Shown here one piece after another: positions 7,612-16,607 of a stretch of DNA of 64,000 nt. Source of the DNA: Rhodobacteraceae bacterium NBU2976 (GTDB taxonomy: Bacteria; Pseudomonadota; Alphaproteobacteria; Rhodobacterales; Rhodobacteraceae); assembly GCA_023630215.1 (NCBI GenBank), contig JALPRQ010000002.1:62001-126000 (forward strand), written 5' to 3'. Numbering within the stretch: position 1 is the first letter of the stretch; each line of letters opens with the position of its first letter. Made by a program: the position numbers and the translations under genes. Below the pieces are notes generated by a model that saw only the letters and a program-made list of their open reading frames with translations, had not been told where the DNA came from and made no database searches.

Positions 7612-9279
7612 TTAGCGTGTAAATTTCTTGTACTTAACGCGCTTCGGTTTCACCGCCTCGGGGCCAAGGCGGCGGATCTTGTCAGCCTCGTAATCTTCGA
7701 AGTTTCCTTCGAACCACTCCACATGGCTGTCGCCTTCAAACGCTAAGATATGTGTACATAACCGGTCTAGGAAGAAACGGTCGTGGCTGATAATCACCGC
7801 GCAGCCTGCAAAATTCGTCAGCGCGTCTTCCAACGCGCGCAGCGTTTCCACGTCCAGATCGTTGGTCGGTTCATCGAGCAGCAGGACGTTTCCGCCTTCG
7901 CGCAGCAGCTTTGCCAGATGCACGCGGTTGCGCTCACCGCCGGATAGCAATCCGATCTTCTTCTGTTGATCACCGCCCTTGAAGTTAAACGCACCGACAT
8001 AGGCACGCGAATTCACCTCCGCATCCCCCAGCTTGATGATATCGAGACCGTCGGAAATCTCGTCCCAGACGGTTTTGTTTCCATCGAGATCATCGCGCGA
8101 CTGGTCCACATAGGACAGTTTTACAGTGTCTCCGAACGTGACCGACCCTCCATCCGGCTGTTCCTGCCCGGTCAGCATTCGGAACAGCGTCGATTTACCC
8201 GCGCCGTTCGGACCAATCACCCCAACGATCCCGCCGGGAGGTAATGCAAAAGACAAATCGTCGATCAACAGGTTATTCCCGAATCCTTTGCGCAGGTTTT
8301 CAACGTCGATCACCTTGCCACCAAGGCGTGGCCCGTTCGGAATGATGATCTGTGCGCGCCCGACGCGTTCGCGTTCGGATTGGTTGGCCATATCATTATA
8401 GGCGTTGATACGGGCCTTGGATTTGGCCTGCCGGGCTTTGGGTGATTGCCGCATCCATTCCAGCTCGCGCTCCAGCGTTTTCTGACGGGATTTATCCTCT
8501 CGCGCTTCCTGCTCCAGCCGCTTAGCTTTCTGTTCCAGCCAACTGGAATAATTGCCTTCCCACGGAATACCTTTGCCGCGATCCAGTTCCAGAATCCATC
8601 CGGTGATGTCGTCCAGAAAATAGCGGTCATGCGTCACAATCAGAATTGTGCCCTTATATTCAATTAGATGTTTTTGCAGCCAAGCAATGGTTTCCGCGTC
8701 CAGATGGTTGGTCGGTTCGTCCAGCAACAACATGTCTGGCGCTTCCAGTAGCAATTTGCACAAAGCCACGCGGCGCTTTTCTCCGCCCGACAATTTGGAC
8801 ACGTCCGCATCATCAGGCGGACAGCGCAATGCCTCTAGCGCGACGTCGATTTGGCTATCCAGATCCCAAAGATTTTCCGCGTCTATCGCATCCTGAAGGG
8901 TGGTCATTTCCTCCATCAGCTCGTCGGAATAATTGTCCGCAACTTCCATCGCCACTTCGTTGAACCGGTCAAGTTTGGCCTTCTTTTCCGCCACCCCCAG
9001 CATCACATTCTCGCGCACCGACAGGCTTTCATCCAGCTGCGGTTCCTGTGGCAGGTAACCGACCTTGGCCCCCTCGGCCGCCCATGCTTCACCGGTGAAA
9101 TCCTTGTCGATCCCGGCCATAATCCGCATCAGCGTCGATTTACCCGCACCGTTGACTCCAACAACGCCGATTTTCACGCCGGGCAGGAAGCTTAGGCGGA
9201 TATCCTCGAAGCATTTTTTGCCCCCGGGATAGGTCTTGGAGACCCGGTCCATGTGATAAACATATTGATAAGACGCCAT
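7612..9279 (-). CDS. ettA: Energy-dependent translational throttle protein EttA (ABC-F ATPase)
   Basis: 555 residues, the usual EttA length. Two ABC ATPase domains: Walker A GVNGAGKST and GPNGAGKST, signatures KLSGGEKRRVALC and LLSGGERNRVHLA, Walker B MLLLDEPTNHLD and VLLLDEPTNDLD. Between them is the linker helix pair typical of ABC-F proteins (DKSRQKTLERELEWMRQSPK). EttA binds the ribosomal E site and restrains the first elongation step when ATP is low. I start at ATG 9279 (MASYQYVYHMDRVSKTYPGG), which has GAAGGGCAG upstream; an open frame to 9459 exists but is not conserved. Confidence 0.95.
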   Translation of the reverse strand: MASYQYVYHMDRVSKTYPGGKKCFEDIRLSFLPGVKIGVVGVNGAGKSTLMRIMAGIDKDFTGEAWAAEGAKVGYLPQEPQLDESLSVRENVMLGVAEKKAKLDRFNEVAMEVADNYSDELMEEMTTLQDAIDAENLWDLDSQIDVALEALRCPPDDADVSKLSGGEKRRVALCKLLLEAPDMLLLDEPTNHLDAETIAWLQKHLIEYKGTILIVTHDRYFLDDITGWILELDRGKGIPWEGNYSSWLEQKAKRLEQEAREDKSRQKTLERELEWMRQSPKARQAKSKARINAYNDMANQSERERVGRAQIIIPNGPRLGGKVIDVENLRKGFGNNLLIDDLSFALPPGGIVGVIGPNGAGKSTLFRMLTGQEQPDGGSVTFGDTVKLSYVDQSRDDLDGNKTVWDEISDGLDIIKLGDAEVNSRAYVGAFNFKGGDQQKKIGLLSGGERNRVHLAKLLREGGNVLLLDEPTNDLDVETLRALEDALTNFAGCAVIISHDRFFLDRLCTHILAFEGDSHVEWFEGNFEDYEADKIRRLGPEAVKPKRVKYKKFTR

Positions 9280-9383
9280 GCTCTGCCCTTCAGGAAAACG
9301 AGTTTCAAGCGATATAGCGGCTGGCGGGATCAGGTGCAATGTTGACAGTGGCGGAAACTGCTCGCAGAAAGGCGCGAAGGGGG

Positions 9384-9989
9384 ATGAAAGTGCAAGGGTT
9401 TCCGACCGTTTCATCGGGTATGACCGTTGGGCTGCTTGGCGGATCGTTTGATCCTGCACATGCAGGACATGTGCATATTACACATCAAGCGTTACGTCGG
9501 TTCAGGTTTGATCGGATCTGGTGGCTGGTCAGCCCCGGGAACCCGTTGAAAACACAACAACCTGCCCCGCTGGACCGCCGTATGGCGGCCGCACACGCCA
9601 TCATGCAGCATCCCCGCGTCATCATCACCGATATCGAAACCCGGTTGGGGACACGATATACTGCAGACACATTGCGTCAGCTTCAGGTGATCTATCCCCA
9701 TGTCCGATTTACCTGGCTGATGGGGGCAGACAATCTGGCCCATTTTCATCGCTGGCAGGAATGGAACTGGATCGTGCAGAACGTGCCAATCGGGATAACA
9801 TCGCGCCCAGGGGATCACGTTCAGGCGGGGCACGCGAAAATGGCTGAAAAATATGCCCGTTATCGCATTCCCGCGACGGCAGCAAAAATATTGCCTTTGC
9901 AAGACGCACCGGCCTGGTGTCTACTTGACGGGCCTGTTGTCGATATTTCCTCGACCGAAATTAGAGCCAGCGGACAATGGAAAAGATAA
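9384..9989 (+). CDS. nadD: Nicotinate-nucleotide adenylyltransferase
   Basis: 201 residues. The nucleotidyltransferase signature GLLGGSFDPAHAGHVHIT is near the N-terminus and the second motif DISSTEIRASG closes the protein. NadD makes deamido-NAD from nicotinate mononucleotide and ATP in NAD synthesis. Start ATG 9384 is chosen because relatives have a short stretch containing GFP before the first strand; ATG 9420 is an alternative. The protein ends only a few residues after the STEIR motif, somewhat short for the family. The penicillin-binding gene follows seven bases later, so the two are likely co-transcribed. Confidence 0.9.
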   Translation: MKVQGFPTVSSGMTVGLLGGSFDPAHAGHVHITHQALRRFRFDRIWWLVSPGNPLKTQQPAPLDRRMAAAHAIMQHPRVIITDIETRLGTRYTADTLRQLQVIYPHVRFTWLMGADNLAHFHRWQEWNWIVQNVPIGITSRPGDHVQAGHAKMAEKYARYRIPATAAKILPLQDAPAWCLLDGPVVDISSTEIRASGQWKR

Positions 9990-9996
9990 TTTAAGT

Positions 9997-11463
9997 ATGG
10001 ATCGGCGCATTTTTCTTGCTGGATTGGCGGCTTCACTCCCGTCGATTACCCGGGCCGAGGCCCCGACAACCTCCCGCGTTCCGCTGTTACGCAATCCCGA
10101 TCATATCCGTCAGGTCTCGGCGTCCAGTGCGCGACTGCTTGATCCGTCATTATCCTCCGTGACCGGTTACGCCCTGATAGATGTGCAATCAGGGAACATA
10201 ATTGATTCCTATCAGCCGCAAATCTCCTTGCCACCAGCTTCGGTGACGAAAGCCATTACCGCCGTTTATGCGCGGGACACGTTGGGGGCAGACTATCGGT
10301 TTCAGACACGGGTTGCCGCAACGGGCACGGTATCTGGCGGGATTCTGCAAGGTGATCTTTATTTGATTGGTGGCGGTGATCCTTTGCTGGATACGGACGA
10401 GCTTGCAGATCTTGCCCGAACACTTGTGCAAAATGGCGTGCGCGGCATTTCCGGTCGATTTATTGTGGACGCATCCGCGCTGCCCTACATTCCCGAAATT
10501 GATCGCGAACAACCTGATTACCTTGGATATAATCCGTCGATCCATGGATTGAACCTGAACTTCAACCGTGTCTATTTCGAATGGAAACGCGTTGACGCGG
10601 GGTATACCGTTTCGCTCGATGCGCGCGGCGAGCGTCACGTCCCTCGTGTCGCGCGGATCGGAATGGATATAGCCAATCGAGACCTTCCGGTATTTGAATA
10701 TCGAAGCGTCAATGGCCGTGATCAATGGTCCGTTGCGCAATCGGCTTTGGGCGACGGAGGGGGGCGATGGTTGCCGGTCCGCCAACCCAGCGATTACGTT
10801 GGCGAGGTGTTCGCCACCCTCGCAAACTCAATGGGACTGCGATTGCCCCTTCACCAAAATGGCGTCACACCAGCTGGCGCGCAAATTCTGGCCAGCTTCA
10901 ACAGCGCTGATCTGGATGAAATTCTTCGCTGGTTGTTAAAATATTCCAACAATCTGACCGCGGAATGTGTCGGGTTAAGGACCACTCAGATGCTTGGTGG
11001 GGGTCAGCGATCCCTCGACAGTTCATCTGATCATATGCAACGTTGGGCCGAAAGGAACCTGCAAGGTTCACAGATTGATTTCAGAAACCATTCCGGCCTG
11101 ACAGATGATGCGCAAATGTCGCCTCTGGCCATGGCAACCATGCTTTCCAACCCCCGTGCGCAGTCGCACCTGTTGCATATTTTGAAGCCTTTTGTGGTGA
11201 CCAATAATCAGGGCAATGCACTTGATCTGGGTCGCGGCGTAATTGCCAAAACCGGTAGTCTGAATTTTACCCGGGCTTTGGGGGGCTACATTGAAAAGGG
11301 ATCGCGACGTTATGCCTTCGCGATTTTCGCTGCGGATCTGGCCCGTCGGAACGCCGTACCGATGGCGTTGCGCGAACAACCCCCGGGGGCGCGAACCTGG
11401 TCGGGATTGGCCCGCGCTCAAGAACAGAAGCTGCTTAACCATTGGTGGTCGCAACTAGGCTAA
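9997..11463 (+). CDS. dacB: D-alanyl-D-alanine carboxypeptidase/endopeptidase, PBP4 family (S13)
   Basis: 488 residues. The N-terminus MDRRIFLAGLAASLPSITRA is an export signal. The three penicillin-binding motifs are present: S82-V-T-K85 (SLPPASVTKAITAVYA), SNN (LKYSNNLTAE) and KTG (IAKTGSLNF). The large insert between the first and second motifs is typical of PBP4. It should trim or cut peptide cross-links of periplasmic peptidoglycan. ATG 9997 is the first start giving a signal peptide. Its 3' end overlaps the convergent dprA gene by nine bases. Confidence 0.9.
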   Translation: MDRRIFLAGLAASLPSITRAEAPTTSRVPLLRNPDHIRQVSASSARLLDPSLSSVTGYALIDVQSGNIIDSYQPQISLPPASVTKAITAVYARDTLGADYRFQTRVAATGTVSGGILQGDLYLIGGGDPLLDTDELADLARTLVQNGVRGISGRFIVDASALPYIPEIDREQPDYLGYNPSIHGLNLNFNRVYFEWKRVDAGYTVSLDARGERHVPRVARIGMDIANRDLPVFEYRSVNGRDQWSVAQSALGDGGGRWLPVRQPSDYVGEVFATLANSMGLRLPLHQNGVTPAGAQILASFNSADLDEILRWLLKYSNNLTAECVGLRTTQMLGGGQRSLDSSSDHMQRWAERNLQGSQIDFRNHSGLTDDAQMSPLAMATMLSNPRAQSHLLHILKPFVVTNNQGNALDLGRGVIAKTGSLNFTRALGGYIEKGSRRYAFAIFAADLARRNAVPMALREQPPGARTWSGLARAQEQKLLNHWWSQLG

Positions 11464-12567
11464 GACAACGCCGCCCAGCTCACGCGATATGCGGTTTTCC
11501 AATTCAAGCTGGGACAATGTCGTCACCACCTGTCTGGGTGGACATTGCAGCAGGCGGATCAATTCGTCTTCGGGTGTTGGTGTCGGTCCCAGCAGTTCCA
11601 GAAGTCGGCGGGGCAAAGACGCATCCATTTCGGTTAGGTCTGGTGGCAAGGTCGATGAAACATCGGCAGGTGTAGGGGAACCCAGCACCTCCATTATATC
11701 CTCTGCAGATTGAACCAAGGTGGCACCATCGCGGATCAGAAGATTGCACCCCCGACTACGGCCATCGATTGGGCTGCCCGGAACGGCCATCACCTCTCGA
11801 CCCTGATCCAGCGCATCTCTTGCAGTGATGATCGATCCGGATCGCGCGGCCCCTTCGACCACAACCACCGCGAGTGATAACCCCGAAATAATACGATTCC
11901 TTCGCGGGAAATGCCGCGATATGGGCTGCATTCCCATGGGCATTTCCGAAAGACGGCTTCCGGTATCCGTGATATTTTGCGCCAGTTCAGTATTTTCCTG
12001 AGGGTAGATATGGTCCACTCCTCCCGCCTGCACCGCGATGGTCCCCCCCACAAGAGACGCTGCGTGCGCTTCGGCATCGATACCGCGCGCCAAACCCGAC
12101 ACAACCACATAGCCGGCGTCCGACAGATCTTTTGCCAAAGTTCGCGCCATACGCCTGCCAGTGGACGAAGCCGATCTTGCGCCGACAATTGCGACGGCAG
12201 GGCGTTGATAAATATCGACTTTTCCTACATGCCACAGGATTGGAGGGGCATCATCTATGCGCGCCAATTGTGAGGGGTAATCTGCATTGCCCAAACATAG
12301 CAACCGGGCCCCGTGTGCCGTCGCAAGGGCATATTCACGTTCCGCTTCCGCCATGGTGCAGGGTTGATATTCACGTTCTCCCGATGCGGCGGCTATGTCG
12401 GGCAACGCATCAAGGGCCGCAGTGGCTGAGCCATGCTCGCGGACCAGACGAACAAATGTCAGGGGACCAACACGTCGCGAACGGATAAGGCGTAACCATT
12501 CAAGCATTTGCTCGTCGGTTTTGGCACGTGCCGTGTCCGGAATTTTCTGAGTCTGCGATTCTGACAT
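11455..12567 (-). CDS. dprA: DNA-processing protein DprA (Smf)
   Basis: 370 residues. The central Rossmann-like DprA fold shows the signature VAIVGARSASSTGRRMA and VSGLARGIDAEAHAASL, with FPRRNRIISGLS after it; the C-terminal winged-helix domain is at about 300-370 (TPEDELIRLLQCPPRQVV). DprA protects incoming single-stranded DNA and loads RecA in transformation; in Rhodobacter capsulatus it is needed by recipients of gene transfer agent DNA and is controlled by CtrA. A perfect TTAA-N7-TTAA box lies 25 bases before this start. The gene converges on dacB with a nine-base overlap. Confidence 0.93.
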   Translation of the reverse strand: MSESQTQKIPDTARAKTDEQMLEWLRLIRSRRVGPLTFVRLVREHGSATAALDALPDIAAASGEREYQPCTMAEAEREYALATAHGARLLCLGNADYPSQLARIDDAPPILWHVGKVDIYQRPAVAIVGARSASSTGRRMARTLAKDLSDAGYVVVSGLARGIDAEAHAASLVGGTIAVQAGGVDHIYPQENTELAQNITDTGSRLSEMPMGMQPISRHFPRRNRIISGLSLAVVVVEGAARSGSIITARDALDQGREVMAVPGSPIDGRSRGCNLLIRDGATLVQSAEDIMEVLGSPTPADVSSTLPPDLTEMDASLPRRLLELLGPTPTPEDELIRLLQCPPRQVVTTLSQLELENRISRELGGVVLA

Positions 12568-12591
12568 ATGCCAGATATCAATGAGTCTTAG

Positions 12592-12606
12592 TTAACGCAG
12601 CCTTAA
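12592..12606. promoter_or_regulatory. CtrA-type box upstream of dprA
   Basis: TTAACGCAGCCTTAA is an exact TTAA-N7-TTAA match to the CtrA consensus, between dprA (start 12567) and the stop codon of the gene upstream. The site is close to the start codon, so the transcript leader would be short. Match and position are seen; CtrA control is inferred from known CtrA regulation of competence genes in Rhodobacterales. Confidence 0.6.
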
Positions 12607-13490
12607 TCCAGACAGATTTCCTGTAAGTGCCGCCATTCGACATCGCTAAGAAAAGCCGCTTCTGATTGGGAATAGCTAGGGTTCGGTCGGGCTAGAATTT
12701 GATTTACCATTAAATCTTCAAGCAATTGTCGATGGAGTTCCGGCGAAAAATCCCCGGTAGTTAAGTATGAAACCAATTCTCCGAGAGGCGCATCCTTGAA
12801 AATACTGTGCAGGGATACATCAGAATAATATTGTGATTTTTCAATATATTCATGAAAATCTGACTGGCTATAAATCAATTGCAGATCGGCCTCGGACATC
12901 AGAATGATATCACCTGGGAATAGGTAAGACTTTGTTTCATCTTGAACTATATAGAGCGCGATATTCACTGTTGGAAATGTCCGCAACAGGAACGTGTCCA
13001 GGGCATCGCGCCCATTAGGAGCATCACAAAATTTCATCCCTGCCTCTTCAGCCAATTGCAATCCAATATTGCGTGCGGCAGGCGTTGTTGTCATCGCATT
13101 TGCCTGATACCGTATCAGCATTGGCGCAACCATTAAAAGACCCAGGATCAGTACGCCAATAGAAACGTAAATTCCGTATGATTTCGGGATGTTATCGGAC
13201 CCAACAGCAACAAATCTACTGACTTTCGCAATCGCTTCAATCATATCCTTGTCGGTGACTTCCAGGGTTTCGTACCCCTGCGAGTCAAGCGTGTAAAGCG
13301 CAACGCCATCGCGATAAGAAACCCGTTGCATCCCCGCCAAGGCCCAATGAGCCAACAAATTTTCCGACATGTCAGACAGGAGCAAAGTGGCGTCACCGAA
13401 TGACAAGACGACCTCACGCGGGTCCGCATCGGGGGTTTCTTTCCAATTCCCCAATGCTTCCAGACGAATATATTTGTCGATCGCAGTCAT
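12603..13490 (-). CDS. Membrane-anchored protein of unknown function upstream of dprA
   Basis: 295 residues from ATG 13490 (MTAIDKYIRLE); a GTG at 13499 is an alternative and neither has a good ribosome binding site. Residues 1-100 form a soluble domain (REVVLSFGDATLLLSDM), residues about 104-126 one membrane helix, and the rest a second soluble domain with LFPGDIILMSEADLQLI. That last segment resembles the strand preceding the active site in M48-like metallopeptidases, but no HExxH is present, so it cannot be a classical zinc peptidase. It reads in the same direction as dprA. Confidence 0.6.
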   Translation of the reverse strand: MTAIDKYIRLEALGNWKETPDADPREVVLSFGDATLLLSDMSENLLAHWALAGMQRVSYRDGVALYTLDSQGYETLEVTDKDMIEAIAKVSRFVAVGSDNIPKSYGIYVSIGVLILGLLMVAPMLIRYQANAMTTTPAARNIGLQLAEEAGMKFCDAPNGRDALDTFLLRTFPTVNIALYIVQDETKSYLFPGDIILMSEADLQLIYSQSDFHEYIEKSQYYSDVSLHSIFKDAPLGELVSYLTTGDFSPELHRQLLEDLMVNQILARPNPSYSQSEAAFLSDVEWRHLQEICLD

Positions 13491-13499
13491 GGACGCCAC

Positions 13500-13917
13500 A
13501 TTAGCGAACCGCCGATAAAAAGAAATAGTATCGGTAGAGAAATTTCGTCTCGGCAGCGTTTACCACATCATTTTGAGGTTAAACACCCCCCAAAATATTA
13601 ACGAAAATCTCAATCTCGACAAGCGAAGTCTGATCAAGAGTATATTATTTGTTTTTTTATAGTTTATTAATAATTCCATAATTAAAAACTAAAGTAATGT
13701 TCGTTTTGTGAAATTTATTCTCGCCACAATATTGGCGAAAACTCCCTGAAATCATCAAACTATCCGCGTGAATCTACCCAATTCACCTCGTTATGTGTGC
13801 AAGCCGTTAAGCCCACCACAAAACAACCGTCTTATCCCTCGGATCGTGGCGAGGCGTTGCCACAGCGCTGCGTTTTAGACTGTTTGAGGAATGCTCAAGT
13901 CGTGCCACACCTAAAGG
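13500..13917. other. AT-rich non-coding gap
   Basis: Over 400 bases with no convincing gene. The stretch around 13600-13730 is strikingly AT-rich for this genome, with long T and A runs and TTTATTAATAATTCC-like sequence, while 13790-13917 returns to normal composition. It holds the promoter of the anchored protein gene to its left. A 175-residue open frame beginning at 13797 runs antisense through rpmB and is not credible. No tRNA, SRP RNA or riboswitch was recognised. Confidence 0.5.
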
Positions 13918-13920
13918 CAC

Positions 13921-13952
13921 AAAAAAACACCCCTGCATCATGCAGAGGTGTT
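13921..13952 (-). terminator. Rho-independent terminator of rpmB
   Basis: On the minus strand AACACCTCTGCA pairs with TGCAGGGGTGTT (one G-T wobble) around a TGA loop, followed by a run of T (13921-13925). It lies just past the rpmB stop at 13974. Confidence 0.85.
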
Positions 13953-13973
13953 TTCAGACGCGTTAAGCAGAGA

Positions 13974-14261
13974 TCAGGCTGTTGCCTGTGCTTTTTCGAT
14001 CTGTTTTTTGACTTTCAGGGCCGTGTCGGACAGATCTGCATCCTTGGCTTTTGCCAGGAACGCGTCCAGCCCACCACGATGGTCCACGGTGCGCAAGGCA
14101 GCTGTCGACACACGAAACTTGAACGAACGGCCCAATGTCTCGGACTGCAGCGTCACATCATTCAGGTTCGGCAGAAAGCGCCGCTTTGTTTTATTATTGG
14201 CGTGGCTGACATTATTGCCCACCAATACGCCTTTTCCGGTCAGTTCACAACGACGAGACAT
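13974..14261 (-). CDS. rpmB: Large ribosomal subunit protein bL28
   Basis: 95 residues. The N-terminus [20 protein letters not shown] and the KRRFLPNL segment are diagnostic for L28, and the long alphaproteobacterial C-terminal extension ([24 protein letters not shown]) is present. GAGAGGA precedes ATG 14261. It is a single-gene unit ended by its own terminator. Confidence 0.97.
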   Translation of the reverse strand: MSRRCELTGKGVLVGNNVSHANNKTKRRFLPNLNDVTLQSETLGRSFKFRVSTAALRTVDHRGGLDAFLAKAKDADLSDTALKVKKQIEKAQATA

Positions 14262-14508
14262 TGTTATGTCCTCTCAACAGATAAGGCGCCGCCCAAGCGA
14301 CGCCGGAAATTCGAGCCGCCCTAATAGGCGCAGAAAGTCTAGACGTCAAGGGATTCGCAGGGATTTCTTTGGGGCCATCCACAATAGTTGCGATGCAGTG
14401 GGCTCGTCGACGGCGTTTTTCTGCCTTTCACGGGTTCTTCACTTTTCGTGAGGCGCGAATACCCCTATAAACTCATCTCAAATGGCTATGATTTTAAAGG
14501 CAACCAAC

Positions 14509-15204
14509 ATGATTACGTTACGTCGCGCGGCAATGGTGCTGGTCTTGACCCTTCTTCCGCAGCTGGGAGTCGCACAAACACAAAGTTTCAACTATCTGTT
14601 CGATATCAATCTCGGCATGGCGAAAATTGGAGAAATGCGTGTGCGCGCTGATATTGATGGCACGCAATATTCGACCTCGGGATCCTTGAAATCCACCGGA
14701 CTGGCTGGCGCAATCTATGATGTCAGTTATGAAAGCCGCGCCGAAGGTTCGTTTGATCATCCCTGGCATTTCATCCCGACGCGGTATGAATCCACCTCGG
14801 TTGAAAATGACGAAACCAAGATCACACAGATCAGCTATAGCGGAAATCGTGTGGCGGCTGTCGTTTTTCAGCCGTCACGTGATGTTCCAGCCTCGGCAAC
14901 ATCCGAAACCAATACGATCGATCCGATGACCCTGATCTACTACCTTGTCCGTCCGGTCCCTGCGGAAAATGTCTGTGGTGGCACGTTTGATCTGTTCGAC
15001 GGGCGAACGCGCATGACGGTTTCTTATACCAACGCGCGGCGGTTTAACGATGGACGGATCGAATGTTCGGTTTCCTATACCGGCAAAAACTCCGGCGTTG
15101 CGCTGTCCTCTGTCACTTTCCAGCCGGGCGATGACGGCATGATGTATATCAGCCGCTTTTCCGCGAACACCAACGCAGGCACCCTGACAGCACGGCGCCG
15201 CTGA
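14509..15204 (+). CDS. DUF3108 domain exported protein
   Basis: 231 residues from ATG 14509 (AAAGG upstream), starting MITLRRAAMVLVLTLLPQLG with cleavage likely after VAQ. The mature part is a beta-rich DUF3108 domain: FNYLFDINLGMAKIGEMRV, then ISYSGNRVAAVVF and DPMTLIYYLVRP. DUF3108 proteins are periplasmic or outer-membrane-associated and of unknown function. An ATG at 14482 would spoil the signal peptide. A MOSC-domain gene follows four bases later. Confidence 0.8.
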   Translation: MITLRRAAMVLVLTLLPQLGVAQTQSFNYLFDINLGMAKIGEMRVRADIDGTQYSTSGSLKSTGLAGAIYDVSYESRAEGSFDHPWHFIPTRYESTSVENDETKITQISYSGNRVAAVVFQPSRDVPASATSETNTIDPMTLIYYLVRPVPAENVCGGTFDLFDGRTRMTVSYTNARRFNDGRIECSVSYTGKNSGVALSSVTFQPGDDGMMYISRFSANTNAGTLTARRR

Positions 15205-15208
15205 CCTG

Positions 15209-15754
15209 ATGCCAAACATCACGACCGAGGAATTGTTCACAGCGCTGCCCGATTTTCTGGCAGCGCCCAAAGACAACGCCCCCGTCCTGCAACTCTGCTT
15301 GCGCCCCGACTATGGCCTGCGGACCTTCCCAACCGAAATCACCCTTACCCGCAAAAACGGCATCCCGGGCGAGCGTTGGTCCCGCGCGCCCTGGCTGAAA
15401 CTCCCCGACGGTAGCCCAGACCCGCGCATCCAGGTCTCGATCCTTGGCAAACGCGTGATGGACGCCGTCTGGCGCGACCGCACCACGCCCCACCCCGGCG
15501 ACACGATGATCGCCGACATGGATTTTACCCACGACAACATGCCGGTTGGCCAGCTGCTACAAGCCGGCACCGCCGTGATCCGCGTCAGCGACGTCTTCAA
15601 CGACGCCTGCGTAAAATGGAAAACCCGCTATGGCGCGGACGCCAAAAACTTCATCACCATCCCCGAGCACGTCAAATACCGCCTCCGCGGCATCTTGTGC
15701 GAGGTGGTCAAGGACGGCAAAGTTACCCTTTCGGACCGCCTGACAAAAATCTGA
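15209..15754 (+). CDS. MOSC domain-containing protein
   Basis: 181 residues. Segments GIPGERWSRAPWLK, DPRIQVSILGKRVMDAVW, LPVGQL-like MPVGQLLQAGTAVIRVSDV and the conserved cysteine region FNDACVKWK mark a stand-alone MOSC domain, a beta-barrel found in molybdenum-cofactor sulfurases and related sulfur carriers. A conserved cysteine (DACVKW) is the likely sulfur carrier. Its role here is unknown. Codon choice is noticeably C-rich in third positions compared with the ankyrin gene that follows. Confidence 0.75.
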   Translation: MPNITTEELFTALPDFLAAPKDNAPVLQLCLRPDYGLRTFPTEITLTRKNGIPGERWSRAPWLKLPDGSPDPRIQVSILGKRVMDAVWRDRTTPHPGDTMIADMDFTHDNMPVGQLLQAGTAVIRVSDVFNDACVKWKTRYGADAKNFITIPEHVKYRLRGILCEVVKDGKVTLSDRLTKI

Positions 15755-15951
15755 CCCGTTGCCTCCGTCGGATTTAGCCATCCTGCTAAAAACTCAAAAA
15801 GATTACGACCCAGGACAGGCCATTTCCGCGCGATTCGCCGAGGACGGCAACGCAGACTTTTGAGACTTTTGCTGCCGCTGTGCAAATGGCGGCTATCGAG
15901 TCAAAGCGATTCCAGATATCTTGTGGGAAGCATATTAAGGAATATTATAAC

Positions 15952-16416
15952 ATGCCATTTCTTGACTGGCTCAGATCACTGCTTCCCCGACCAAATCCTC
16001 GACCAAAGGGTAAGGTAACAGTGGCGATGAGAGACAGAGCAGGGCGTACTGAACTGATGAACTCCGTCATCGACGGTGATGAAGCACGGGTCCGCAGGCT
16101 GCTGGACGAAGGCGCAGAGCCTAACGAGGTCGATAAAGCCAATTGGTGCGCACTCCATTTCGCTGCACAGGAATGTTCTGATACAATGGTCAAAATGCTT
16201 GTAAACGCTGGGGCCAATCTGGAACTGCGCGACAAGTACGGCAACACACCACTTTGGCGTGCGGTATCGAACTACAGGGGCGACACAGAAGTCATCAGCA
16301 CCCTGCTGGAAGCTGGTGCCAATCCAGACGCTGAAAACAAAAGTGGCATCAGCCCACGTGCAGCGGCGAATATAATCGCAAACTATGACACGGCGAAGTT
16401 CTTTAGAAATTACTGA
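15952..16416 (+). CDS. Small ankyrin-repeat protein
   Basis: 154 residues from ATG 15952 with AAGGA about ten bases before. The N-terminus is hydrophobic and basic (MPFLDWLRSLLPRPN); about four ankyrin repeats follow, e.g. GRTELMNSVIDGDEARVRRL, ALHFAAQECSDTMVKMLVNA and GNTPLWRAVSNYRGD. Ankyrin repeats bind protein partners; the partner is unknown. Base composition is lower in GC than the genes on either side, which may indicate acquisition. The 197 bases before it hold no recognisable gene. Confidence 0.75.
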   Translation: MPFLDWLRSLLPRPNPRPKGKVTVAMRDRAGRTELMNSVIDGDEARVRRLLDEGAEPNEVDKANWCALHFAAQECSDTMVKMLVNAGANLELRDKYGNTPLWRAVSNYRGDTEVISTLLEAGANPDAENKSGISPRAAANIIANYDTAKFFRNY

Positions 16417-16607
16417 CATTGGGGCTGAGCGCAGCATAGGTCAATTCGGGCGCTTAGCCGTCCGCCAATACTTCTTGTTGGGTCAATTCTAAATGTTTGC
16501 GGATAGTGCGACCGCGCCAATAATCGCAAACAGCCACGTTTCAGTGTTCCACCGCATTGCCCCCCGCCCGCTTTTGACGCATCCTCCCCAAAAACAGGGA
16601 GAGTATC

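Noticed and set aside
13797-14324. 175-residue open frame on the plus strand near rpmB
   Set aside because: Covers the rpmB terminator and gene in antisense and has no recognisable domain or ribosome binding site.
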